Assembly: GCA_025331125.1 (NCBI GenBank)
Contig: JAOALB010000220.1
Location: forward strand, 1 to 63,419
Direction of reading: 5' to 3'
Source of the DNA: Mycogone perniciosa
Taxonomy: Eukaryota; Ascomycota; Sordariomycetes; Hypocreales; Hypocreaceae
DNA: 63,419 bases
This document shows positions 47,548 to 56,646 of the stretch, piece after piece (position 1 is the stretch's first letter; every line of letters starts with the position of its first letter). The translations under genes were made by a program, and so were the position numbers. A model generated the notes under the pieces. That model ran no database searches, had not been told where the DNA came from, and was given only the letters and a program-made list of their open reading frames with translations.

Positions 47548-48757
47548 GGAACAGAGGTCTGCATGGCGAATAAAAAATGACGCGCGTTATCCGGCTGCCT
47601 TAAATTTCGTGCCGACTATTTTCCCGCATACTCACGTGTATCATAGAATAACTAAGCAGATTATGTACTTCTACCATACTTGTTAGTCATAGATAGATCT
47701 CGGTATGTTTTTTGAGGGGGGTGATCACTGATTGATGGTTTTCCTGATATTTTGGTTACGAATAATTTCATCACGCTACGTGGTACGTATGCCATGGCTT
47801 CTGAACAACTTCACAAAGTATGACCTTATTTCTATTGCTCCTCGTGTGTGTCTAGCATGGCATTTCTCAGGTGACATTTGGGACCATCCTTGTCCCCTTG
47901 CAAAATTACAGCCCGTGTCTCTTAAAACCGGCTAAACGAGATCAAAAACAGTGACTACAAGCCTGGAAGTCACACGCTGTCTAGGCCAACAAATTAGGAG
48001 AAACCGATAGGTGAGCGTGCAATCATCCTGAGTCATGTGAGCGACGCACATTTTACATAGCGTAACCTGGATGGTGTAATTTGGCTTAAACGAATGAGTG
48101 ACGAAGCCGATTTATCTGTGCTGCAACAATTTACCGAGAGAGCTTGACTATGTCTCAATAGAAGTTGACCTAGGGTCATGCTGCCTCATACGACCGCATT
48201 GAAGATGATTTCATCTACATCAAGGCCGACGACGATACTGTAAGCCCCCCTAAATTTCTACCTAGCACATGGGTGCTGCTACATAACACTATGTAAGTGT
48301 ACATAAAGAATTATTAGTGCTTTTTTGCTGTTGGAGTAAAAAGCATCTCTCGAAAAGGCAGTCTCGCATGCTGAGATGAAGTCTTAATAATGTCATTGTG
48401 ATATTTCACTGCACTTCCTTTTTGTGTTAGACTGTGATCGCTGCTGTGTTAAGGACTAGACCGGTCGCTATACAGTGGATAGTCTAGTCGGGCATTAGGC
48501 GACAACTTTTGACATGACCTATTCGGTTAGAACTCAACGCTTCTACCCTGTTGAGATTTCGTCTAGTTACTGAACTCGAAATTCCCCAAAGTCCTGCTAG
48601 AAATCGTCCCAAACCTGTCTTCCATAAGCTCAACATCCGTGTAGGATATTCAGCGGATGTTTGTCACGCATCTGTACTTGTCGCGAATTGAACATGTTTC
48701 TCGTAGAACAGTAACATCTAGCCGTGTTAGCTACGGAGCGAAGACTGCAGGATTCAT
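47548..48757. other. Intergenic stretch (1.2 kb)
   Basis: No supported gene. A short peptide-like stretch near 48174-48240 is discussed under rejected items. Confidence 0.5.
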
Positions 48758-49033
48758 TTACATTACCTCTTGCGGACAATTTCTGTAGATTGTGGACGTA
48801 CCGTACACAGCCTCTCGTCCATCATCCTTCCATTTTACATACACCACATAACGACCCGTCTCGTCAACGCCCATGCCGTCAACTACAAGACGGTTCTCCC
48901 AACTTTGATTCTCAGTCAATATTCTAACAGGCCGCCTGGATTTCTTCAAAGCTCTGTCCTGTGCTCTCGTTTTCATCTTTCCGCCTGTGTGGTGTTTGAC
49001 AAATGTTAGTTCTGGACCGGAGCAGTCGACCAA
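48758..49033 (-). pseudogene. Orphan chromo-shadow-like domain fragment (HP1-type)
   Basis: The 91-residue frame contains SWENRLVVDGMGVDETGRYV followed by VYVKWKDDGREAVYGTSTIY and RNCPQEVM. The pattern W-E-x..V..W-x-D/N-G..Y-x-x-C-P-Q resembles the chromo-shadow domain of HP1, which dimerises and recruits partners to heterochromatin. The usual tail after CPQ is missing and no chromodomain was found upstream in 49034-49450. A CACACAG near 49000 could be a splice acceptor for a lost upstream exon. Probably a gene fragment; the match is by eye. Confidence 0.45.
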
Positions 49034-49448
49034 AAGATTATGGGTCAGATCTTAGGTTTCCCAGGGGACGACACCAAGATACATACATACAAGATATCCA
49101 ACATGATTTATGACAAGTACCTGCCGAAATTGGCGCCTGCAATTCGTTACTGAGATTTATGGGCTTTCGCATGCTTGTCACCTAGTTACGGATACTACGG
49201 CTCAAAACATATTCGCCAGTCCTGGCTGTCATGAATCTGACTACAACAAACTGCGCGTCGATGAGCCAGCAACTTGCTCAACGTTGGGTGAAGTTCAATT
49301 TGTCTTTCTGCTATGTACAGTATATATGCATTCGATTGCAACTAGTACATAGCGCATACCCCTGAAGAAGCTGACCAGCTCGGCCGAAAATGATTTACCT
49401 AATATTATGTATAAGTGATGGGTTTTTCAGTTACATACATACTATACA
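49034..49448. other. Intergenic stretch
   Basis: An 80-codon plus-strand ORF (49110-49352) has no recognisable motif. Nothing else was found. Confidence 0.4.
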
Positions 49449-50248
49449 TTTTGTCGAGGGGTAATTGACACTCCGAGCACATACATACCACAACAACAAC
49501 CGGTATAGAGCGTGGGAACCGCGCTCCTGACAGAACCACGAAACGATAATTGGGTAATATAAAGACTAAAAGATACCGCGGATCATTTTATCACGATGCC
49601 TGCGGTCGAAAGCAACCAACGGTTACCTTCATACGTCTCAACGGTTGTGAAGTCACAGGTGGGGTTGTGTATTGAAGGAGGAAGAAGGTTGTGTTTTTAT
49701 TAGACTAGGTCTATTTTGTCAGGGGTAACTGACATGCCCAACGCACTTGCACTATTCTTACTAGTTTACCCGAGAAAAGTCAGTTGCTTATTTAAGCAGC
49801 CACTGGATTAGGAAGGCGTAAAACTATAAAGATAAACAGATAGACCTAGTTCAATACAGAACCAACCTCCTTCCTCCTTCAATACACAACCCCAACTGTG
49901 ACTTTACAGCCGTTGAGGCGTATGAAGGTAACCGTTGGTTGCTTTCGACTGCAAGCATCATGATCAAATGATCCGCAGTAACTTTTAGCCCTTATATTAC
50001 TCAATCGCGGCTTCGTGGTTCTGTCAAGAGCACGATTCCCGCGCTCTATACTGGTTGTTGTTGTGGTGTGTGTGTGTGTGTGTGTGTGTGTTCGGAGTGC
50101 CAATTCCCCCTCGACAAACTATCTGTATGTCTTTATAGTCTTACGCCTTCCTAATCTAGTAGCTGCTTAAATAAGCAACTGACTTTACTCGGGTAAGCTA
50201 GTAAGAAAAGTGCAAGTGCGTTGGGCATGTCAGTTACCCCCGACAAAA
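49449..50248 (-). mobile_element. TTTTGTCG MITE, outer copy interrupted by a second copy
   Basis: Ends are TTTTGTCGAGGGG and CCCCCGACAAAA, flanked by perfect 6-bp direct repeats TATACA (49443-49448 and 50249-50254). Removing the inner copy and one CTAT leaves about 392 bp. It lies in the opposite orientation to the inner copy. No coding capacity. TG..CA reading as an LTR fails because the 5-bp flanks then do not match. The superfamily is unknown. Confidence 0.8.
49715..50118 (+). mobile_element. TTTTGTCG MITE, inner copy (404 bp)
   Basis: Ends are TTTGTCAGGGGTAACTGACA and CCCCCTCGACAAA, flanked by CTAT on both sides (49711-49714, 50119-50122). It lies inside the outer copy of the same family in reverse. 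A GT run at about 50069-50091 is the counterpart of the TA run in the RIP-altered copy at 8401-8798. Confidence 0.85.
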
Positions 50249-50254
50249 TATACA

Positions 50255-50564
50255 TACCTAAAGGGCGTGAACTTGACTATATACACCGACTAGTTAATCT
50301 CTGTGGATTTGCGTTAACTGCCAGCAATACTGCTGCGATGCTCGAAATCGCTCTGTTCATGTTCTCACTGCTATGTAATAGTACATATATGTATACATAC
50401 ATATTATGGAACCATCTATTCGCTAGGTTTGAGCCAAAATCAGTAAATTCGTCTTTCTCAAGACCGCCATTTATGACCTGCTGGTGAAGTTAGTGATTGC
50501 CATGTCATCAACTCCAGAACGTGCATTTTCTCCTCATCCCACGATGTTCTCATTAGGTATGTAT
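50255..50564. other. Intergenic stretch
   Basis: An 88-codon plus-strand ORF (50221-50487) overlaps the MITE end and has no recognisable feature. Confidence 0.4.
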
Positions 50565-50566
50565 TA

Positions 50567-51025
50567 CAGTAGAGTGCGAAATGAGTGTCCGCGATTTCTA
50601 TAGATGGAAAGTTTCTGGGCACAGACCATACCTCTTAGCTCCGTAGCCATACTTCTGCGAGCGCAGTCCAACCGTACCTTCTTAATCTTTACCTAATATT
50701 ACATAATACCCATTTCGCTGTTGCCATACAGATGGGAACGGCAAGAAACGGCCGAAAGCGGCTTTAATCCCTTTATTAGTAGAATAAACTTTAGATCCAT
50801 AAGTGCCATACTGTTAAGTTACTGTTTCTGGCTTTTAAGAATGAGAAAGATCAAAATCTTAACATAGAACATAAAAAAGCCATAAGTGGCCTTTGTTAGG
50901 TTAATATTAGCGAATAACCTGATATGCGTTATTATGCAGTGCTGGCTACAGCAGGCAGGAGCCTGGTCCATGCTCAGAGAGTTTCTCAATATGCAAATTG
51001 CGGACTCTCATTTCGCACTCTACTG
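50567..51025. mobile_element. 459-bp Tc1/mariner MITE of the CAGTAGAG family
   Basis: Inverted ends CAGTAGAGTGCGAAATGAGT and CTCATTTCGCACTCTACTG extend over about 30 bp. TA flanks both ends (50565-50566, 51026-51027). The interior (GGAACGGCAAGAAACGGCC, AAAAAGCCATAAGTGGC) matches the MITE at 44120-44764 in reverse orientation. It has no coding capacity. Confidence 0.9.
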
Positions 51026-51027
51026 TA

Positions 51028-51840
51028 CAGATGACTACATATATGTTATGTATGACTACATATACTGTATGCTATGTACATAGCCGAAGAGCTGCTATTT
51101 CTTTTATATCCCAATCCGCTGTATGTATTAACTTCCATTTGCGCTTGTATTTCTTCTACAAAGCTCAGCGGATCGCATTCACACCGACCCACCTACCCCT
51201 TGAACACACAAACACATTCCACCTAATCTTACGGTCCCGCTTGACTAATAAAGAAATGTATCGTATCTCCTGAGGGCTTAGTTTTTTTGGCGATTTGTGT
51301 ACCAAAAGTACGCTCTTAAGGCATCCTGTTACGAAGTTATTCGCTTTTAAAGATTATAGGTGATTGCGTCCTTGCATATACATATATATTAAATCGTTAT
51401 ATTAGCTAGTAACAGTTAAGTGTGTATCTCATGCAGTGTACACCTCAGCGATTGTAGCTGATAGTGACCTGGAAAAACCCCTCGCGCCAACAGACTGCTC
51501 ATAGTTGTTGCTAAGAAAACCTCCTTACAGGAGAGCTAAAACTATTGTTGCTGACTTGTTGAATTGCTGTGTGTAGGGTAGCTGCCGAATACCTTCGTCC
51601 CAACAGTTCCAACACTTCCCTGTTTCTGACGCCAGTCGTGTCTGTTAGAGTCGCATCCGCAGCCCAGCCAATCTCACCCAGGCTGTCTTTGCTATGCACA
51701 TATATTGTAATCTGCTCCATGTTTGGAGGCCATTCTTGGCTACATTAAATACCCCAAGAAAGTTAGAAATTTAAATTTAGTTCCTTCACCTTGTTTGGAT
51801 GGAAGCTATGGGAGCTCTCTTCCATTGCACTTGAAAAAAA
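51028..51840. other. Upstream region of the chitinase gene
   Basis: No gene is supported; a 69-codon minus ORF at 51511-51720 has no recognisable motif. 51433-51470 (GCAGTGTACACCTCAGCGAT then TGTAGCTGATAGTG) is a fragment of the 86-bp TGTCAAA element. Confidence 0.5.
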
Positions 51841-53246
51841 ATGTTTAGTTTGTTCATTATAATTCCAATCTCAATTGCGCTATTCAGCCCCGCCACGGCA
51901 TTACATGAAACAATGCCACAGAAATGCGACGTAGGCTATGTAAACGCTGTCTATTTTACAAACTGGTAAGTGATTTCAGTAAACACTCGTTACCTGGGTT
52001 CTAATGATAATAGGGGTATTTATGGTCGGAATTTCCAGCCTTCCAGCCTACCCGCATCACAAATTTCACATGTCATATATGCATTTATGAATGTTGGACC
52101 TGATGGAACCGTGTGAGTGCCTAGACAGTTTCTTAAAGAGAGATCCCATTCTGATTTGTCTAGATACTCTGGAGATACATATGCGGATTTGGAAAAGCGT
52201 TACCCTGGTGACTGTATGTACATCTATTGGCCGAACCGCAAATTCTGAAGCTTACACTTCAACTAGCTTGGAATGATGTCGGGAATAATGTATATGGCTG
52301 TGTTAAACAGCTTTACATCTTGAAGAAGCGCAATCGACATATGAAGGTCATGTTATCTGTTGGCGGTTGGACCTGGTCTGCCAGTTTTCCAGCAGCCGCA
52401 AGCTCGGACGAGTCGCGGAGGACCTTTGCTCATACTGCGGTTTCCTTGATGAAGGACTGGGGTTTTGATGGCATTGATGTCGATTGGGAATATCCCATTG
52501 ACGAAACTCAAGCTTCGAACATGGTTCTCCTTCTCCAGGCGGTCCGAGATGAGCTTGATACATACGCTCAAATGTATGCTAGCGGCCACCGCTTTCTGCT
52601 ATCTATCGCTGCGCCAGCCGGGCCAGGTAACTTGAACAAAATAAACCTATCTCGGATTGGCAAGGTTATAGACTATGCTAACTTGATGACATATGACTTC
52701 TCTGGAGGCTGGAGTAAGTACAGCGGCCATGCCTCCAATCTCTTCAACAACCCGAACAACACAAACGCTGTCCCTTTTAATGCTGAAGCTGCCATAAAGG
52801 CATATTCCAAGAGCATTCCATCAAGTAAGGTTGTATTAGGAATACCACTATATGGTCGCTCGTTTCAGAAAACCTCTCATATTGGCGACGCATTCTCTGG
52901 AGTTGGATTCGGCAGCTGGGAGGAAGGTGTGTGGGACTACAAGGCATTGCCTAGAGAAGGCGCCAAGATGCAGTATGACAGAATTGCTCAGGGATCGTAT
53001 AGCTATGACCCTAGCATACAGGAACTTATCTCGTTTGATGATCCCGATATGGTAAGGGAAAAGGTAGCTTACCTAAAGGGCCTGGATTTGGGGGGCAGTA
53101 TGTTTTGGGAAGCATCCGCAGATAGGAATGACTCAAGATCTCTTATAAAGACGAGTTTGGAATCCTTAGGTTCGCTTGATACGACACAGAACTATCTTCA
53201 CTATCCAGATTCCAAATATGACAATATTAGAGAGGGAATGAGCTGA
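51841..53246 (+). CDS. Secreted GH18 chitinase (about 417 aa)
   Basis: Four exons: 51841-51965, 52014-52112, 52164-52213 and 52267-53246, with introns of 48, 51 and 53 nt; all joins keep frame. A signal peptide (MFSLFIIIPISIALFSPATA) precedes a complete catalytic barrel: VGYVNAVYFTNWGIYGRNF, GDSWNDVGNNVYGCVKQL (spanning the last join), MKVMLSVGGWTWS and the active-site motif FDGIDVDWEYP with the DxxDxDxE signature; the Glu is the proton donor. YANLMTYDFSGGW and MFWEASADR are the later barrel motifs. It hydrolyses beta-1,4-GlcNAc bonds of chitin outside the cell. No carbohydrate-binding module is present. It looks intact. Possible roles are wall remodelling, autolysis or attack on other fungi and insects. 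Confidence 0.93.
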
Positions 53247-53348
53247 GTGTTTTGGGAGTTGCAGTAGTGTATACTTACGACTTAGCTTAGTATTTCAAAG
53301 TAGTAATCTAGTACATGTACAGTACCATCTTAAGTGATTTATATAGAG

Positions 53349-53382
53349 CAGCAACCACAAACGTGGGTGCTTGTGGTTGCTG
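53349..53382 (+). terminator. Perfect hairpin downstream of the chitinase gene
   Basis: Arms CAGCAACCACAA and TTGTGGTTGCTG (12 bp, perfect) surround a 10-nt loop, 103 bp after the stop codon. It could shape the mRNA 3' end, but fungal termination does not need such hairpins, so the role is speculative. Confidence 0.35.
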
Positions 53383-54312
53383 TGGCTCCAGATGAGCTGT
53401 GAAGCTCGATACACCGCATCTGCGCCTCAGGAAGAGCCTGTGGGGTCCTTCCATCGATGAGGGTGTCTATCAATGCGCATGGATGATATTAGTCACTCTG
53501 CTTCCTCCGTCATCCTCGTGATACATCATGCCCCACATTTAAAACCAAGGTCAATGACTAATTTGCGAGCGCTAAACCTGGCCTAACTGTCCTGTACTAA
53601 CTCTTAGTGTTCTTAACGAGATCCATTTTGGAGGTGGCTCATCTACCCCTCAAATAATTATTCATGGCATTGGGGCGTGGTATTGTTGATAAAAGTTCCT
53701 GGACCCCTTTCATCATCACTATGATTCATCCAGCTTTCACTATTTTTTTACTTCATAATACGGTCTCATAGGGGGCGGGATTTAGAGGTTGCTATACTTA
53801 AGAAATTTCCTAAGCATTTCATAGTATCCCTTATTGAGATGTCCGTGACTACATTTATCCAAGGTATTTTATCCGTAATCCAGTAATTACGGATATTCTA
53901 GTCTATTCAGCCAGAATGGCTATATTGCCAGTCTTTTTCATGTATTTAAGCGGCAGCTTTTCCCACCTAACTTGGGATCAGCTAGAGTGTCGAATTCAAT
54001 CCTTTTTAATCCACCTGTGAGCTCCATTCAAGATTCTCAGAGAACCAACAGGGTATTTTGTAGAGATGGCCAAAAAAATATTGTATCGTAGTGGAGCATT
54101 TAGTAGTAAGATAGGTTGGCAATGTGTATGTCACGTGGCGTCAGCCTACCAGTTAGGGCTTGGGTTGTTCTTGATATTCCGGTGTAATTTTGCATTGATC
54201 TTTAGTACGTAACCTTTGGGAGCAGTTTTCCTACATACAATGAGCCGCCGCCAAAGAAAAAAGAGATTCTTTGAGCGTTGTATCTAGGACTGCTTATCAA
54301 TTCTCTTTGAAT
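53383..54312. other. Intergenic stretch with R1 copy
   Basis: Holds R1 copy 6 (53871-54028). No gene is supported. Confidence 0.5.
53871..54028 (+). repeat. Dispersed repeat R1, copy 6
   Basis: Carries ATCCGTAATCCAGTAATTAC, TCTATTCAGCCAGAATGGCT, TTCATGTATTTAAGCGGCAG, CTTTTCCCACCTAACTTGGG and ATCAGCTAGAGTGTCGAATT, in the orientation of copies 1 and 2. Confidence 0.75.
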
Positions 54313-55104
54313 TCATCGTCCCGAAATTTTCCCCCGCTTATCTTTCCGTGGCAACACAGTGCTTTGTGATGAGATGCAAATATTTCGAACCCGCCACCAT
54401 TCTTCCTCTTCGAATATCCTATTGCAACAAGGGCATTTTGGACTTGTGGTCACGTGGACCAGAAAACAGGGTTTATGATAAACGTGTCCTAAGTGCATCA
54501 GTTCCCATGCCATAGGATATTGGCCGGGGCTCCTACTGACCACATTCTAGGCAGAGGAGGTTCCCCGTCTCAAAGCTTTCCAGGCAGATTGAGCATTCTG
54601 GGGCCAATCCAAAGACATTTCTACCGTTATTTTTACCATAATTTGCATGATTCAGTATGTTACATTTAAAATCAAAACTGCCCCAACGGTTGATAGCATT
54701 TTGATTACATGGTTTACAGTAGAGCTAGTTGCAGAACGGTGTCAGACGACTGGCACGCCGGCGATAATATGACGACTTACGCAACCACATCTGCGCAATA
54801 CAGCTGTCTCCTCTATAATGCCATTGCAGCGAATGCAAAAGAAGCCCATGTTAGCATGGCTTTCCGGCAGTTTTGTTTTCACATCATTAGGATATGAGTG
54901 GACATCTGCGTCCCCGGTAGACTCAATGCATGTAAACTTCCTCTTTCTTATACTATTCAAGTTTCCATCCAGGTTATCATGAGTGGTGGGATCGTTGACA
55001 GCCGACCTTCGTTGCAGCGTCGGAACTGAACTGGATCCATTATCTCTAAAGCAAATTCGCACAGTTCGACGATAGTTAGATGATGAGGTATCTGATGCTG
55101 CCAT
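54313..55104 (-). CDS. Tandem RING-finger protein (about 227 aa)
   Basis: Three exons: 55104-54781, 54724-54541 and 54488-54313, with introns of 56 nt (GTAAGT) and 52 nt (GTCAGT); all joins keep frame. A basic, probably disordered N-terminus (residues 1-85) precedes a first RING-like motif (FFCIRCNGIIEE, RRCGCLYCKPCNQN), whose cysteines span the first join. The second, a clear RING-H2, reads CSICLESFETGNLLCLECGH across the second join, then VYHKPC and PKCPCC. RING-H2 domains act as E3 ubiquitin ligases. Two zinc modules in a 227-residue protein without transmembrane or other domain are uncommon. The partner and target are unknown. Confidence 0.75.
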
Positions 55105-55970
55105 GATGCTGACCTTAGGACTAGGCTATCGGGATATTTCGAAGAGAAGTGGAAGAAGGAATACATGTCCCGTTCAGTCAACAAATATTTATCATCCTGA
55201 AAATCGACTCAATGAGGCGATACTTATTGCAGCTTGATCCGGAGATATTCATTTAGTATACACTTGTGCAAGCGCCAGTTTCGTCGTATGAATCAATCAA
55301 GCTGTCGTAAGTGCTGTAAGGATATTGAGTATAGTCATATATCATCGATTCGTAGACGGCTCTTTCTAGCCCACAGTTGGACGTCATTTGCCAACACTAA
55401 ATTTCGAGCGCCTTTCTTCAGATGAACTTTTTACATACTTTAGTGGATTGTTACGGAGCTTTGAATGAGGTAAGAGTTGAAATCTTTGGGAGAGGTGTGG
55501 CCACGTCGGTGCCATGGATAAGGTTCAAATGTTAGCAGTGGCATAGCCCGTCTTTAGTCCGGTCAGCCGAAGGTCGGGATGTGGACTGTGGCATGACAAG
55601 AACGATACCAATCCAACTATCGCAGTTTGCACATCCATGCCTTGCTGCACAACCACTTGACGGCTTTGAGGAAGAAAAAAGGATGAATAGCCGTCACCAT
55701 GTGAGAAGGGGGACTTTTTAAGTATGTACGAAGGACGATATGCACACTGACCATTGCAAGATTACTCAAGAGGACAAACAACAAGTGAATCGAATAAACG
55801 ACATGGAAGGTACAGAGACAAAAGAAAGGAGAATGACGTGCCCATGTGGCAAGTGTCAGTCACAACCAGCTGCGCCACCAGCGGTTGCCTCCACTATCTA
55901 CAGTCGTCATGTGACAAGCTTGATGCAGACCTGGAACCAATAAAAACCGGCTAGGTAAGTCTATTATCGC
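55105..55970. other. Intergenic stretch
   Basis: Upstream side of the RING gene. Two overlapping small plus ORFs at 55740-55954 have no recognisable domain. The sequence upstream of 55971 resembles nothing else in the window. Confidence 0.4.
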
Positions 55971-56107
55971 TACCTGGGTCATGGTTACATGTAGCTCAAG
56001 TATCAAGTGTGTATGGGGAGTAATCGGCACTGTAGTTGACATGTCTGTGCGCTTTCATTTTTAAAAGTGTTTACCTGGACAGGACGGCGGTTTCGCTCCT
56101 AACTGTA
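55971..56107 (+). repeat. 137-bp TA-ended repeat, copy 2
   Basis: Same length and ends as 29801-29937 (TACCTGGGTC .. GCTCCTAACTGTA). Its right end falls exactly at the first ATG of the truncated gene that follows, so it probably caused the truncation. Confidence 0.7.
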
Positions 56108-56646
56108 TGACGTGCAATGGAAGCTATCCGCGAATAACAGGCGTCGATCAGGCGAATCAAAACCAGGCATTGCTTTATCGCCACGAGAGTATTTGGAAAT
56201 ACATCCTCAAATCGAAGTTACAAGCTGCCGTGGCTCGTGCCAAGCACCCCCTTGCCCCTTCGGACACGCAAATCTCCTTGTCCGTTAACGATCGTAACAC
56301 GAGCGTCGTGGAAGAATCATTTCCGACATTGGATGCTGCCTGGTCCTTCGCGGCAAAGTACCTACAGGAATGGAGCCACTTCCTAAGCGACGGCAAGAAG
56401 CTGAAGGTTGAAATTATATTCAACGATATAGAACATAAAGACAAGACCGCCTCCGCGGCACGGGGAGCAACTGCTGTTCAGAGTGCAGAGGTAGCGGCGA
56501 GAGTTGAAGGCGAGAGAGCCGTTTTGGGCCGACCGGAAAGCTGGAGAGCAACCGAAGTCACGTGGCTCACACATGACGATACCACCGCCCACGAAACGAG
56601 TTGTTGGCTATCGAAGGGGGCTAACAGACTGCACTGCCGTAGCTAG
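56107..56646 (+). pseudogene. 5'-truncated paralogue of the 433-aa uncharacterised protein
   Basis: The 179-codon frame aligns with residues of about 105-240 of the protein at 46246-47547: LSVNDRNTSVVEESFPTLDA matches the VSVSDRSERDLTKRFNEF region, GKKLKVEIIFND matches GKKLRIDISFICKD, and ARGATAVQSAEVAARVEGE matches ARQGATGRQFAELEAEE. The N-terminal 100 residues are missing, replaced by the 137-bp repeat, and the cysteine cluster does not continue downstream. Probably a pseudogene. Confidence 0.6.

Noticed and set aside
48120..48260. Glycosyltransferase exon fragment (DDFIYIKADDDT-like peptide)
   Set aside because: The peptide is too short and isolated; no neighbouring exon could be joined.
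49452..50245. Solo LTR reading of the TTTTGTCG elements
   Set aside because: With TG..CA limits the 5-bp flanks do not match, while TTTTGTCG limits give a 6-bp direct repeat TATACA (outer) and CTAT (inner).
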